The notes: a model not told the origin generated them from the sequence alone. 63,477 nucleotides of DNA from Occallatibacter sp. (GCA_031296305.1 JARLFZ010000009.1:1-63477), one strand, 5' to 3'; shown: positions 17,223 to 27,617, counted from the stretch's first letter. Made by a program: numbers and translations.

Positions 17223-19547
17223 TTAGACTTTCTGCGTCCGCTGCACCTGGCGCACGCCTTTTACGCGTTTTAGCCCTAACACCATGCGGTTCAGGTGGCG
17301 CACATCCTCGGCTTCGACGATAAACTCGATAATCGCTTCGCCTTCATCGTCGCGCTTCAGATCCACGCCGCGAATATCGGCATTTTCGTCGGAGATCACC
17401 GCGGTCAGCTCCTTCAGCATGCCGGTGCGGTCGTCGCAGAAGATGGTGATCTTGACCGGGTAGCGCTGCGGTTTGCCGGCGGCATCGGGCGTGCGCGACC
17501 ACTCCACGTTGATGCGCCGGTCGCTCTCGTAGAGCAGGTTCTGCACGTTGGGGCAACTGCGCGCGTGCACGGCCACGCCCTTGCCGCGCGTCACGTAGCC
17601 CACAATCTCCTCGCCGCGAATGGGGTTGCAACATCGCGCGCGATAGACGAGCAGATCGTTCTGGCCCTCCACCTCGAGCGATTCCGAGCTGGTGAGTTGC
17701 AGCCGGCGCACCGCGTCGGTGGTTCCCACTTCGCCCGGCTTGGTCTCCGTGTCCGGCTCGGTCTCCAGCAGCTTGTCGAATCCCGGCGCAACTTTGCGCA
17801 GCACCTGGTGCGCGGTGTTCTTTCCCTGGCCCAGTGTCGCCAGCAGATCCGATGCCGTGGCCACGCCGAACTCCTGCGCAACTCGGCTCAGATCCTGGTC
17901 GTCGATCTGCGTCATTGGCACCTTGAACTTGCGTGCCTCGCGCTCCAGCAGCTTTCTGCCGATCTCCACTGCCCGCTCTCGCTGGTCTTCGTTCAGCCAG
18001 TGCTTGATCTTGTTGCGGGCGCGCGGGCTCTTCACAAACGTGAGCCAGTCGCGGCTCGGCTTGTGATCCTTCTGCGTCACGATCTCCACGATGTCGCCGG
18101 TGCGCAGCTTGGTTCTCAGCGGCGCCATGCGCCCGTTGATCTTGGCCCCTACGCAGGTATGGCCCACCTCGGTATGAATCGTGTACGCAAAATCCACGGG
18201 CGTGGCGCCCGCCGGAACCACCACCACTTTTCCCTTCGGTGTGAAGGTGTAGACCTCGTCGGGAAAGAGGTCCATCTTCAGGCTGGAAAGGAATTCGTTG
18301 GGATCCGTCATCTCCTTTTGCCACTCGACGAGCTGGCGGATCCAGTTCAATCGCTCTTCGTCGCGGGCCGTTGGAGCGTCGCCGCCCGCTTTGTACTTCC
18401 AGTGCGCCGCAATGCCTTCCTCGGCGATGCGGTGCATCTCTTCGGTGCGAATCTGCACTTCGAACTGGTGTCCGCTCGCGCCCATCACCGTGGTGTGCAG
18501 CGATTGATAGCGATTGGCTCGCGGAATAGCGATGAAATCCTTGATGCGTCCCGGCACCGGCCGCCACAGCGTGTGAATCAACCCGAATACCGCATAGCAC
18601 GACGCCACGTCCTCGGTAATCACGCGCACGGCCAGCAAATCATACACCTGTTCGAATGAAACCTTGGTGCGCTCGATCTTCTGGAAGATGGAATAAAGGC
18701 GCTTGATGCGCCACTCGACGCGCGCCTGGACGCCGTTCTCGCGCAGTTGCTCGACGAGCGTATCCTCGACGCCGCGCAGGAACTGTTCGCCCTCAATGCG
18801 CCGCGCTTCCACGGCAGCCGACACCTGCTCGTAGCTCACGGGATCGGTATAGCGGAAGGCCAGGTCTTCGAGCTCACCGCGCACTTTGCCCATGCCCAGC
18901 CGGTGCGCGAGCGGTGCGTAGATATCGAGCGTCTCGCGCGCGATGGCTTCCTGCCGATCCGGTTTCAGATGCTCCAGGGTGCGCATGTTGTTCAGCCGGT
19001 CGGCCAGCTTGATGAGCACCACGCGCACATCGCTCACCATGGCCAAGAGCATCTTGCGCACGTTCTCGGCCTGCCGGTCTTCTCTATTGGCAAACTGGAT
19101 CTTGTCGATCTTGGTTACGCCCTCGACAATGTGCGCCACCTGGTCGCCGAATCGCTCGCCAATCTCTTCGCTCGTTGCCGGCGTATCTTCCACGGCATCG
19201 TGCAGCAGGGCGGCGGCGATGGCCGTCGCGTCCAGCTTCATCTCCGCCAGCACCTCTGCGACCTCGAGGGGGTGCACAATGTAGGGCTCGCCGCTGGCGC
19301 GCAATTGCCCCTCGTGGTGGCTCACGCAGAACTCCCACGCCTTTCGAATCAACGAGATATCTTCATGGGGCCGATTGGCATGGACCTGCCGTAGAAGGGC
19401 CTCAAAACGCTCCCCAATTGGCCGCGGACCAGGCTGCGGATTAGGGCGGCTAGCCGCTATGCCCGAGCTCACGGCCGGCACCGCTCCCGTTTCGCTTACG
19501 GGGGCGCTTTGAGCCTCGATTGGTTCGGTGTGGCGGGCGGTCGCCAT
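17223..19547 (-). CDS. rel: Bifunctional (p)ppGpp synthetase/hydrolase Rel
   Basis: The 774-residue Rel/SpoT homologue sets the stringent-response alarmone level. An HD hydrolase domain covers about residues 70-210, with intact HDAVEDT and LADRLNNMRTL. The synthetase domain at about 270-390 has RIKDFIAIPRANRYQSLHT, and its RxKD signature is the form seen in bifunctional enzymes. A TGS domain (VYTFTPKGKVVVVPAGATPV), a zinc-finger/helical region (RARCCNPIRGEEIVGY) and a C-terminal ACT domain (VKITIFCDDRTGMLKELTAV) follow. The N-terminal 50 residues are a low-complexity extension. A perfect TATAAT hexamer ends only 5 nt before the ATG, so the mRNA may be leaderless. Confidence 0.95.
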   Translation of the reverse strand: MATARHTEPIEAQSAPVSETGAVPAVSSGIAASRPNPQPGPRPIGERFEALLRQVHANRPHEDISLIRKAWEFCVSHHEGQLRASGEPYIVHPLEVAEVLAEMKLDATAIAAALLHDAVEDTPATSEEIGERFGDQVAHIVEGVTKIDKIQFANREDRQAENVRKMLLAMVSDVRVVLIKLADRLNNMRTLEHLKPDRQEAIARETLDIYAPLAHRLGMGKVRGELEDLAFRYTDPVSYEQVSAAVEARRIEGEQFLRGVEDTLVEQLRENGVQARVEWRIKRLYSIFQKIERTKVSFEQVYDLLAVRVITEDVASCYAVFGLIHTLWRPVPGRIKDFIAIPRANRYQSLHTTVMGASGHQFEVQIRTEEMHRIAEEGIAAHWKYKAGGDAPTARDEERLNWIRQLVEWQKEMTDPNEFLSSLKMDLFPDEVYTFTPKGKVVVVPAGATPVDFAYTIHTEVGHTCVGAKINGRMAPLRTKLRTGDIVEIVTQKDHKPSRDWLTFVKSPRARNKIKHWLNEDQRERAVEIGRKLLEREARKFKVPMTQIDDQDLSRVAQEFGVATASDLLATLGQGKNTAHQVLRKVAPGFDKLLETEPDTETKPGEVGTTDAVRRLQLTSSESLEVEGQNDLLVYRARCCNPIRGEEIVGYVTRGKGVAVHARSCPNVQNLLYESDRRINVEWSRTPDAAGKPQRYPVKITIFCDDRTGMLKELTAVISDENADIRGVDLKRDDEGEAIIEFIVEAEDVRHLNRMVLGLKRVKGVRQVQRTQKV

Positions 19548-19552
19548 GCTTC

Positions 19553-19558
19553 ATTATA
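19553..19558 (-). promoter_or_regulatory. -10 hexamer TATAAT of rel, leaderless position
   Basis: A consensus TATAAT on the minus strand with a 5-nt spacer to the ATG at 19547. No Shine-Dalgarno sequence is present. Confidence 0.45.
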
Positions 19559-19704
19559 GGCCGCTTGTCTTCTGCGGGCATGAATACGTCCGCTTGATCA
19601 CAGGATCGCCCCATTTCAGGCGGCCACAGGCCGCGTCGCGACAGAAATAGCACTCCAGTCCTTTGGCTCCCCGCCCGAGCAGTTTACCTTTGGGATGGGA
19701 GCCA

Positions 19705-21147
19705 ATGGCAAAGACCCACAAATCGGAGACGGCCGCGCCGTCACGCAAGCGCCGCGCGGAACCATCAACACCAATCGCCGCGCAGGGAAGCCCAGTTGCC
19801 GCATTCCCTCGTAGTGTGTCTGGCCTTGTGCCCCGAAATGTGTCCGCGCGCAGAGAATCTTCACCCTCCGATCGCGCCGCGTCTCGTCCATCCCCTGTTC
19901 TATCGCGGGCGGCGCCCGTCGGCGCTATCGTAAGCCGCCGCGCCGCGGACCATTTGCGCAGCGGCCATCTCTGGGTCTACGCGTCCGACGTTGTATCCGT
20001 CACGTTGCTAAAACCGGAAGATACGCTTCTGCCCGTCGCCGATCAGCGGGGAATCTTTCTGGGCACGGCGCTCTACAGTCCTCAATCGCAAATCGCGCTG
20101 CGGCTGGTCTCGCGCGAAGCGCTCGATCATGCCGCGTGGCTCAAACTGCTCGAAGCTCGTCTGCGCGTAGCCATCGAGCGCCGCCAGCCCATGCTCGACG
20201 CTGCCAACGACGCCTGCCGCCTTTGCTTTAGCGAAGCTGACGAGCTGCCCGGCCTCATCGTAGACAAGTATGGCGACCTGGTTGTTTTGCAATTCCTCGC
20301 CAAAGGATTGCTGACGGAAGGCGTGAGCGAGATATGCGTGCGCGTCCTGCGCGAGGAACTCGCGCCCGCGGCCATATTCGAGCGCCCCGATCCGCGCATC
20401 CGTGAGCTTGAGGGGCTGCCTGCGCCGGGCCCAGATCCTTTATGGGCCGCCGATGCAGCGCGTCCAATTGCCGCCACTGAGTTTCATTTGAACGGACTCG
20501 TATTTCACTACGACGCCAACGCCGGCCAGAAGACCGGAGCGTTTCTCGATCAGCGCACCAACTACGCAGCGGCGCGGGAATGGGCGCGACAACTTGGAGC
20601 AACGAATGCGGGTTGGGGCGGCCGCGCGCTCGATGTCTGCTGCTACCAGGGCGGTTTCGCGCTGCACCTTGCCCAGGTCTGCCGGCAGGTCACGGGCATC
20701 GACAGCTCGCGCGCCTCGCTTGAAGTGGCGGAGCGCAACCTTCAGGCCAACCGCGCGCGCATTTCCGGGGACGTCGACTGGATTGAGGCTGACGCTTTCG
20801 AGATTCTCCGCGACTGGTCGCAGGCCGGCGAAAAATTCGACGTCATCGTTCTCGACCCGCCAGCCTTCGCCAAAACCAAACGCGCCATCGAGGGTGCACT
20901 GCGCGGCTACAAAGAGTTGAACCTTCGCGCGCTCAAGATGCTGCGCCCCGGCGGTCTGCTCGTCACTTGCTCCTGCTCGCATCACGTGAGCTGGGCCGAT
21001 CTCGAATCCTCAGTGGCCGCCGCCGCAGCAGATGCCTCGCGTCGCGTGCGCCTCCTCGAGCGCCGTGGCGCCGCCCTCGACCATCCGGTGGTTCTCAATT
21101 TGCCGGAGACCGAATACCTAAAATGTTTGGTGCTTGAAGTGGAGTGA
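19705..21147 (+). CDS. Class I rRNA large-subunit methyltransferase, RlmI-like
   Basis: About 480 residues. After a variable, low-complexity first 70 residues there is a PUA domain (RRAADHLRSGHLWVYASDVV). An EEHEE-type central region follows (CRLCFSEADELPGLIVDKYG), then a Rossmann SAM-dependent methyltransferase. SAM motif I is ALDVCCYQGGFALHLAQ. Motif IV is VIVLDPPAFAKTK, and LLVTCSCSHHVSW carries the Cys-containing loop. RlmI methylates C1962 of E. coli 23S rRNA (m5C), so this is the inferred role. The start at ATG 19705 has a GGGAG site upstream; an in-frame TTG at 19663 would add 14 residues. Confidence 0.88.
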   Translation: MAKTHKSETAAPSRKRRAEPSTPIAAQGSPVAAFPRSVSGLVPRNVSARRESSPSDRAASRPSPVLSRAAPVGAIVSRRAADHLRSGHLWVYASDVVSVTLLKPEDTLLPVADQRGIFLGTALYSPQSQIALRLVSREALDHAAWLKLLEARLRVAIERRQPMLDAANDACRLCFSEADELPGLIVDKYGDLVVLQFLAKGLLTEGVSEICVRVLREELAPAAIFERPDPRIRELEGLPAPGPDPLWAADAARPIAATEFHLNGLVFHYDANAGQKTGAFLDQRTNYAAAREWARQLGATNAGWGGRALDVCCYQGGFALHLAQVCRQVTGIDSSRASLEVAERNLQANRARISGDVDWIEADAFEILRDWSQAGEKFDVIVLDPPAFAKTKRAIEGALRGYKELNLRALKMLRPGGLLVTCSCSHHVSWADLESSVAAAAADASRRVRLLERRGAALDHPVVLNLPETEYLKCLVLEVE

Positions 21148-21205
21148 TGCGGGGAACAAGGGCGCAACCAAGCTCCGGGAAAAAGCGTGCCAGCGCGGGC
21201 AGCCG

Positions 21206-21859
21206 TCAACGTCCGCGTGTTAGCCACCGGATCCATTCAAGAAACTTTAGCCGCCAGGTCTTCCTGTTCCGTAGTTCCCTCGTTCCCTGCGCGGGTTGCG
21301 CAACGGGGGGGCGGGTTGTCTGTGCCTGGCGGGTGGGCTCGGTCCCAGCCTTCAGTTCTGCGAGGGCCTGCTTCACTTGTGCGCGCAATGTCTCGGCTTC
21401 GAGCGCGCAGGAGCGAAGATACGCCGACACAGTCAGCCCGGCTTCTGCGGCGCGTCGATGCAACCGCTCGCATTCGGCCTTGCTCATGCGGACCGTCACA
21501 CTTGCCGAACGCAAATCGCGATCCGGCGCAGGAGCCGGTTCCCACACCGGTACGGGGTCCGCTGCAACGCCTTCCATCACAGCATCGGCAACAGCGTCTA
21601 AGCCCAAGCCGCCCGGCGGTATTGGCGATCCGTCGCTTCGGTAAGCCGACCGGTAACGCGCACGTGCGCGCAGGGCCTGCTCGTAGCTGAGTGATACCAC
21701 GTCTTCGCCCAGGTCGCTGGAGTTCCACAGTGGCGCATCGTCGGGGGAGTCAGATGGAGGCGAGGGCCGGGGGGAGGCAAGCGTGGCCAGCAGTCCCGCA
21801 AAACTGGAAAGAGAGGAAGAGGGCTGCGATGGAGCGGGCTGCTGCATGGCTTGGAGCAT
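21206..21859 (-). CDS. Hypothetical protein with MobC-like ribbon-helix-helix segment
   Basis: The 217-residue protein has a Pro/Ser-rich N-terminal half. A central segment (SASVTVRMSKAECERLHRRA, then AGLTVSAYLRSCALEAETLR) resembles the ribbon-helix-helix region of relaxosome accessory proteins such as MobC. A basic C-terminus follows. No relaxase, oriT or other plasmid gene is nearby, so mobilisation is unlikely and a chromosomal DNA-binding role is more plausible. GGAG precedes the ATG by 7 nt. Function unknown. Confidence 0.6.
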   Translation of the reverse strand: MLQAMQQPAPSQPSSSLSSFAGLLATLASPRPSPPSDSPDDAPLWNSSDLGEDVVSLSYEQALRARARYRSAYRSDGSPIPPGGLGLDAVADAVMEGVAADPVPVWEPAPAPDRDLRSASVTVRMSKAECERLHRRAAEAGLTVSAYLRSCALEAETLRAQVKQALAELKAGTEPTRQAQTTRPPVAQPAQGTRELRNRKTWRLKFLEWIRWLTRGR

Positions 21860-21991
21860 ACTGCCGCTCCGACCTGCATGCGTGAGAATTTTCCAACGAA
21901 ATTCGCGGTGTCATCCCGAATCGGACACGGCAATGCACCGATCCCAAATCGGCCCGCTCCCGCCGCCCCGATCATGGCGCTTCTGCCGCGT

Positions 21992-23377
21992 TCAGTTTGT
22001 CGCGGCTTGAGGCGCCTCGAGATCCGGCAGAATCCTTCCCGGCAAGCGTAGCATTGCGCTTATTGTCTCCGCGGGTTCGGGGCGCGAAAACAAATATCCC
22101 TGTCCGAAGCGGCAGCCCAGTCGCCGCAGCAGCATGTACTGCTCGTTCGTCTCGATCCCCTCCGCCACCACGTCCATGCCCATCACGCGCGCCAGCTCCA
22201 CAATCGTGCGCACAATCTGCAACGGCTGCTCGCCCTCGGTCATACGTGCCACAAACGAGCGGTCGATCTTGAGCACGTCGAAGGGCAGCGAATGCAGATG
22301 GTTCAGTGAGCTGTATCCCGTGCCGAAATCGTCCAACAGCAGCGAGACTCCCAGCCGTCGCAGGCTGCCTAGCACCTCCATGGCCGTGCCGGGATCGGGA
22401 ATCAGGCTGGACTCGGTCATCTCCAGACCAAGTTGCTGGCTTGAAACGCCGGTCCGGCGCAACAGCGCCTCCACATGATCGGCAAGGCCCTCGCGCGAGA
22501 ATTGCCGCGCCGAAAGATTCACGCACACCCGCGGCCCGGCCTGCTCGGGATCTTCGGAGCGCCACAGCCGCATCTGGTGGCAGGCCTCTGACAGTCCCCA
22601 GTCTCCTATCGGCAGAATCAGCCCGGTCTCCTCGGCAATGGGAATGAAATCCATTGGGGGAATGAGCCCGCGATCCGGATGCTGCCAGCGAATCAGCGCC
22701 TCAAGACCAATGATGCGCCGCGTGGTCAACTCGACCTCAGGCTGGTAATACAGCACAAACTGCTTCTTCTCCAACGCCTGCCGCAGGTCTGACTTGCGCG
22801 GCCAGATTCCAGTCACCGTCTCTATCGTGCGCTCATGCCGAAGGCGGTTTCCATTGAGCGCCTTGCGCAATCTGCGCAACTCGAGCTGGCCGGCTGCGAT
22901 ATCGGCAAGGCTCTCCAGCATGCGCAGCTCGGTCACCGCCATGGCCCGGCGCGGCTCACAGGAAAAGATCGTCAGCGTGCCCAGAATTTTGCCATCTACG
23001 GTGCGTACTGGAGCGCTGGCAAACGAAAGTGGATCGAGCCGGCGCAGCGGAAACCGTCGCTCCCGGTACTCGGGATCATCGTTGATGTTCGGGACCACCA
23101 CCGAGCCGTCCTCGGCCAGCACTCGCTCAAAGATCGATTGCTTCCGCGGCAGCTCCCGCACCGGCTCGCCCCAGTACGACTTGGTCCACACCCGGCTCTC
23201 GTCGGCAAACCCCAGCAAGACTGTGTCGGCTTTGAAATACTCAGCGGCCAGGCGCGTGATGGCGTCAAAGTTCGCCTCCGGCGCGGTGTCAAGAATCCCC
23301 GTCGAGGCCAGAGCTTTGAGCCTCGCATCCTCTTCTTGACCGTCCGATCTGCCAATCGCGAATTCCGCCTGTGGCAT
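21992..23377 (-). CDS. GAF-EAL cyclic-di-GMP phosphodiesterase
   Basis: 461 residues. An N-terminal GAF domain at about residues 20-170 ([36 protein letters not shown]) is followed by an EAL phosphodiesterase domain at about 200-445. The catalytic motifs are intact: [48 protein letters not shown] and AEGIETNEQ. There is no GGDEF domain, so it should only degrade c-di-GMP. The ATG at 23377 is chosen for GGAGAAGG directly upstream; a GTG at 23434 is less likely. The GAF ligand is unknown. Confidence 0.9.
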   Translation of the reverse strand: MPQAEFAIGRSDGQEEDARLKALASTGILDTAPEANFDAITRLAAEYFKADTVLLGFADESRVWTKSYWGEPVRELPRKQSIFERVLAEDGSVVVPNINDDPEYRERRFPLRRLDPLSFASAPVRTVDGKILGTLTIFSCEPRRAMAVTELRMLESLADIAAGQLELRRLRKALNGNRLRHERTIETVTGIWPRKSDLRQALEKKQFVLYYQPEVELTTRRIIGLEALIRWQHPDRGLIPPMDFIPIAEETGLILPIGDWGLSEACHQMRLWRSEDPEQAGPRVCVNLSARQFSREGLADHVEALLRRTGVSSQQLGLEMTESSLIPDPGTAMEVLGSLRRLGVSLLLDDFGTGYSSLNHLHSLPFDVLKIDRSFVARMTEGEQPLQIVRTIVELARVMGMDVVAEGIETNEQYMLLRRLGCRFGQGYLFSRPEPAETISAMLRLPGRILPDLEAPQAATN

Positions 23378-23647
23378 CACCTTCTCCAGGTCCCGCGAAA
23401 TTCCAACCGGCTCTCCGATGGAATGAGAGTGCACCCCGCTTGCTTTTGCCGGGATGGCCTACGCACGACGTATACGGTCCGCGCGGATCTCAAGCAACAA
23501 CGCCGCGGAAAGATAGGGCAGGCTGCCCAGTTCCGGGAATTGCCGTGGATTTCGTATCTCTTTTATCGGAGAAGATTCATATTTCATCAGGTTACGCCCG
23601 GAAATGCGCCGGTGGGTACGTGCGGCGGCGCCTGGAAGCGCCCGCAA

Positions 23648-25774
23648 TTACTTTTGCTTGTTGGTTTGTCCTGTTTCGGTCCAAAGAAACGTGAGTTGGT
23701 CGGTCCCGTCCTGGATCTCCTGCTCTACGCTCACTCCGGATGAGTGTCCACCGGCGACACTGTAGTGCAGCAGAATCGGCCGCCCGCTCGACGAATTCGC
23801 TTGCAGCAGCGCCGTCATCTTGCGCGCGTGCAGCGGATCCACGCGGGTGTCGCTGGCTCCGGTAAAGAAGAAGATCGCCGGATAAGCCGTATCTTTTTTC
23901 ACGCCTTGGTAAGGCGAATACTTGAGCAGATACGCAAACTGCTTCTCGTTGTCCGCCGACCCGTACTCCGTCGTCCACAACCGTCCTTCCTCGAACTTCT
24001 GGTAGCGCAGCATGTCGAGCAGCGGATAGCCGCACTCCACCGCCGCAAACAGATCCGGCCGCTGAGTAATCGACGCGCCCATCAGCAGCCCGCCATTTGA
24101 CCGGCCCATGATGGCGAAATGCGCAGTCGAGGTGTACTTGTTGGCGATCAGGTACTCGGCCGCGGCGAACCAGTCGTCGAAGACGTTCTGCTTCTTTTGA
24201 AACATCGCCTGCTGGTGCCAGCTTTCGCCGTACTCGTTCCCGCCGCGCAGGTTGGGCAGCGCGAACCAGCCGCCTTGTTCCATCCACCAGGCGTATTTCG
24301 GATTCCATTCCGGCAGCTCGCTGACTTCGAATCCGCCATAGCCGGTCATCAGCAGCCGTTCCGTTCCGTCCTGCTTCAAGCCTTTCTTGCCGGCAATAAA
24401 CATGGGCATGCGCGTGCCGTCCTTCGACGTGTAGAAGACCTGCTTCAGCTCATATTGGCTGGTGTCGAAGGGAACTTTGGGCTGGGCAAAGATGTCGCGC
24501 TTTCCTGTCAGTGTGTCGAAACGGTAGATGGTAGGCGGCGCAATAAATGACTCGAAACTGTAGAAACCGTAACGGTCTATGGTGCGGCCATAGACGACCG
24601 ATGCCGACCCGATGCCGTCGTACTCGACCGTGCCCGCCGCTTTGCCGTCAAGTGTATAAACGGCTGTCTCCGTCTTCACATCGTGCAGGCTCTTCACATA
24701 AATCCTGTTGCCCACGATGTTGAAGTCGTCGATCGCATCCTTCCCTTCCGGCACAATGGTGGTCCACACATCGGGCAGGATGCCGGGATCGGCTTTCAAA
24801 ATTCTCCCGTTGGGCGCTTTGTAGTCGGTCTTCACATACCACGCGCCCTTGGCATAATTAGCAGAAAACCGCGATTCCATGCCCCAGACAAGCACATCGA
24901 AAAACGAATTGGCTTTGGTCAGATCGCGAAACACAATGTCGACGCGCTTTGCCGGTACGCCGCGGTCGATCTCCGCCACCAGGTAGCGCGCATCGTCGGT
25001 CACATAAGCCAGAATCAAGTCGCTCGGGCCCAGCTCTTCGCCGCGAAACTCATTACCAAAAAGAAGAGCATCGTGGGAGATACGCTCGCCCCACCGGTGT
25101 TCGTACAAAAGCGAGCGCTTCGCGTCCATGCGTGAGTAAAAGAGCCCGTGCCCGTCCGGAGTAAAGCACACCGTAAGATAATTGGCGCTCGGCAGCTCAT
25201 CCTGCATCGCCTTCGCGGTCTTCACGTTGAATACATGCACTGTGGTTTCGTCCGAGCCACCCTCGCGTACCCCGTACGCTACCAGCGTTCCGTCACGCGA
25301 CACATCCTCAAGCATGATGGACGTGTTGGGGTCGCGGCTGAACTGCGCCGGATCTACGAGCCGTTTGTCTTTCTCTGCCCAGCCGTGGCGCATGTAGATC
25401 GAGGCCTGATCCTCGCCGGCCAGCAGCTTCATGAAAAACAAATTGTCACCGCGCGCGATGGGCAGCGTCCAGCTCGTCACGTGCTCCAACTGGTCAAGAT
25501 CGTCGGCGATCTGCGGGCGGATGCGTGCCTGCTCCATGTAACGCGCCGTGTAGGCGTTCTCGGCCTCGATAAAATCCTTCGTCTCCTGGCTCTGCGCATT
25601 CTCCAGCCACCGGTAGTTGTCCACGACCTTGGTACCGAAATAGTTGTCCGTTACGGGCAGCACTTGCGCGTCGGGCGGTGCCGGCAGCGTAATTCCGCCG
25701 TGCCCGTGAATCGTCTGGCCCGCAGCACCTGTCACCAGGAAACAAATTGCTCCAAAACCAAGAAAAAATCTCAT
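23648..25774 (-). CDS. Exported prolyl oligopeptidase family serine peptidase (S9A)
   Basis: The 708-residue protein has an N-terminal signal peptide (FFLGFGAICFLVTGAAGQ). An N-terminal seven-bladed beta-propeller follows, then a C-terminal alpha/beta-hydrolase catalytic domain. The catalytic triad is visible: Ser in MGRSNGGLLMGA (about residue 560), Asp in GASDTRVDPLHARKM (about 642) and His in VAGGHSSGVSVEQ (about 675). It cleaves short proline-containing peptides, probably in the periplasm. The start at 25774 is set by the signal peptide, since the upstream open frame is antisense to murJ. It is divergent from murJ with 70 bp between them. TATGCT lies 6 nt before the ATG. Confidence 0.9.
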   Translation of the reverse strand: MRFFLGFGAICFLVTGAAGQTIHGHGGITLPAPPDAQVLPVTDNYFGTKVVDNYRWLENAQSQETKDFIEAENAYTARYMEQARIRPQIADDLDQLEHVTSWTLPIARGDNLFFMKLLAGEDQASIYMRHGWAEKDKRLVDPAQFSRDPNTSIMLEDVSRDGTLVAYGVREGGSDETTVHVFNVKTAKAMQDELPSANYLTVCFTPDGHGLFYSRMDAKRSLLYEHRWGERISHDALLFGNEFRGEELGPSDLILAYVTDDARYLVAEIDRGVPAKRVDIVFRDLTKANSFFDVLVWGMESRFSANYAKGAWYVKTDYKAPNGRILKADPGILPDVWTTIVPEGKDAIDDFNIVGNRIYVKSLHDVKTETAVYTLDGKAAGTVEYDGIGSASVVYGRTIDRYGFYSFESFIAPPTIYRFDTLTGKRDIFAQPKVPFDTSQYELKQVFYTSKDGTRMPMFIAGKKGLKQDGTERLLMTGYGGFEVSELPEWNPKYAWWMEQGGWFALPNLRGGNEYGESWHQQAMFQKKQNVFDDWFAAAEYLIANKYTSTAHFAIMGRSNGGLLMGASITQRPDLFAAVECGYPLLDMLRYQKFEEGRLWTTEYGSADNEKQFAYLLKYSPYQGVKKDTAYPAIFFFTGASDTRVDPLHARKMTALLQANSSSGRPILLHYSVAGGHSSGVSVEQEIQDGTDQLTFLWTETGQTNKQK

Positions 25775-25830
25775 GAAAACAGCATACGCGTAGCCGCGGA
25801 TTGATTCCCCCGCCCCGCAGCTGCCCCTTA

Positions 25831-25836
25831 TAGAAT
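25831..25836 (+). promoter_or_regulatory. -10 hexamer TAGAAT of murJ, leaderless position
   Basis: TAGAAT lies 8 nt before the GTG start of murJ, overlapping TATAGA. No ribosome binding site is present between them. Confidence 0.4.
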
Positions 25837-25844
25837 CGTCTGCA

Positions 25845-27506
25845 GTGGCAAGCTCGCCCCCATCCCAGCCCCCCACCCCGCCATTGCCCAGCGCACGCTC
25901 ACGTTGGGCGCGATTTCTGGGCGCCCTCCATCCCACCCACGCACACAGCGTTTTCTCAGCCACTGTGGTGCTCATGGTGTCTACGTTTCTCTCGCGCATC
26001 ATCGGGCTGGTGCGGGTAAAGTACATCGTCTGGCTCTTCGGCCGCGGCGCCGATGCCGATGCCTTCAATGCCGCCTTCGTTCTGCCCGACATGATCTCCT
26101 ACTTCCTCGTCGGCGGCGCGGCCTCCATCGCCTTTGTCACCATCCTTACCCGCTATCGCGAGCAGGGCCGTGAGGACGAAGGCCGGCGTTCGCTCTCTGT
26201 CATTCTCACCACCATGTACCTGGTGCTGGGCGCGGCCATCGTGCTGGCCGAACTGCTCGCTCCCTGGTATGTGCGCTGGTGGTTCAACGGCTTCGACCCC
26301 GCCAAGGCCGCGCTGTGCATCATGCTGACGCGCATTCTGCTGCCCGCGCAGTTGTGTTTCTTCGCCGGAGGCGTCTTCGGCTCGGTGTTGCTGGTACGCA
26401 AGCAATTCAGTGTGCAGGCCGTGGCTCCGATCATCTACGGCCTCGGCCCCATCGTGGGCGGCCTGCTCCTGGTAAAGCGCATCGGCGTCTCATCACTCGC
26501 GGTGGGCACCGTGGCGGGAGCCATTCTCGGGCCGTTTCTCCTCAACTGGCTCTTCGCCCATCGCGCCGGCGCGCGCTATCGCGTTATCCTCGACTGGCGC
26601 GATCCAGGTTTGCGCGAATGGGTGCGTCTGTCTCTCCCACTCATGGCAGGCGTCTCGCTGGTTACTGCCGACAACTGGATCATCGCCCACTTCGCTTCCA
26701 CCATCGGCGGCGCAGTCTCGCTCATGAGCTACGCCAAGCAGCTTTTTTCGGCGCCCGTGTCCATGCTGGCCCAGGCCGCCGGCGCCGCTTCCATGCCGTT
26801 CTTCGCCAGCCTCTGGTCGCGAGAACGTCGTTATGAATTCGCCACCGGCGTCGCAGATTCCGTCTCGCGCGTGACCTCGCTCGGTTTGCTATGTGCTTCG
26901 GGAATGGTGGCGATGGGTTGGCCCGCCATCGACCTCGTCTTTACCGGCGGCCGTTTTTCACCCGCCGACGCGCGCCTGTGCAGTATCTACTTCGCCATCT
27001 TCTCGGTCTCCATTTTTCTCTGGTCGGCGCAGGCCATCTACGCGCGCGCCTTCTACGCCGCCGGAAACACCTTCGCGCCCATGGTTGCCAGCACCATCGT
27101 CACCGTTGTCTCGCTGCCCATCTACAACGCGCTCTTCCATTGGCGGGGCGCCACGGGCCTGGCACTTGCTTCAGACGCGGGCATCGCAATGCAGACCCTC
27201 ACCATTGCATTGCTTTTGCATCAGCGGCGCATGGTCTCCCTCGCCAGCCTGGATTATGCCGAGATGGGCCGCTGTCTGCTGGCCGCATTAACGGCCGGCG
27301 CCGGTACGGGTCTGCTCGCCTGGGGACTCAGCGATCTTTCCCGCCATCTGCCTGCCCTGGCCGCACTTCGCCACGCCCGCTATTGGACTGACGCAGTCAT
27401 TCTCCTCGCCGGCATCGCCGTCTGGACCCTCATCGTCAAGTGGACTCTGGAAAAATCAGGCTCCGCTTTGCCGCGCGTGGCCCTGCGCCGCCTCGGGCTG
27501 AGCTAA
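25845..27506 (+). CDS. murJ: Lipid II flippase MurJ (MviN)
   Basis: This 553-residue polytopic membrane protein of the MOP superfamily flips the peptidoglycan precursor lipid II across the inner membrane. The N-terminal core carries the family signature SRIIGLVRVKYIVWLFGRGA with DAFNAAFVLPDMISYFLVGG. About 14 transmembrane segments can be traced to the C-terminus. The first 30 residues are a Pro/Ser-rich cytoplasmic extension. The start is a GTG with no Shine-Dalgarno, but a -10-like TAGAAT lies 8 nt upstream. The gene is transcribed away from the prolyl oligopeptidase. Confidence 0.92.
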   Translation: MASSPPSQPPTPPLPSARSRWARFLGALHPTHAHSVFSATVVLMVSTFLSRIIGLVRVKYIVWLFGRGADADAFNAAFVLPDMISYFLVGGAASIAFVTILTRYREQGREDEGRRSLSVILTTMYLVLGAAIVLAELLAPWYVRWWFNGFDPAKAALCIMLTRILLPAQLCFFAGGVFGSVLLVRKQFSVQAVAPIIYGLGPIVGGLLLVKRIGVSSLAVGTVAGAILGPFLLNWLFAHRAGARYRVILDWRDPGLREWVRLSLPLMAGVSLVTADNWIIAHFASTIGGAVSLMSYAKQLFSAPVSMLAQAAGAASMPFFASLWSRERRYEFATGVADSVSRVTSLGLLCASGMVAMGWPAIDLVFTGGRFSPADARLCSIYFAIFSVSIFLWSAQAIYARAFYAAGNTFAPMVASTIVTVVSLPIYNALFHWRGATGLALASDAGIAMQTLTIALLLHQRRMVSLASLDYAEMGRCLLAALTAGAGTGLLAWGLSDLSRHLPALAALRHARYWTDAVILLAGIAVWTLIVKWTLEKSGSALPRVALRRLGLS

Positions 27507-27617
27507 AGTATTTTCACCTGAGGCGTAAGGAAAGAGCTTTGGTCGCTCGACTCTTGCGACATCTGCTTGTCAAGAGCCACGCTCTACGCGAATCTCCCAG
27601 CCTCTGAAGGGATTTCG

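Noticed and set aside
17295..18659. Long plus-strand open frame of about 450 codons
   Set aside because: It is antisense to rel, whose domains and motifs are unmistakable. GC-rich codon bias opens the opposite frames.
22835..23743. Plus-strand frame of about 300 codons
   Set aside because: It is antisense to the GAF-EAL gene, which has complete catalytic motifs.
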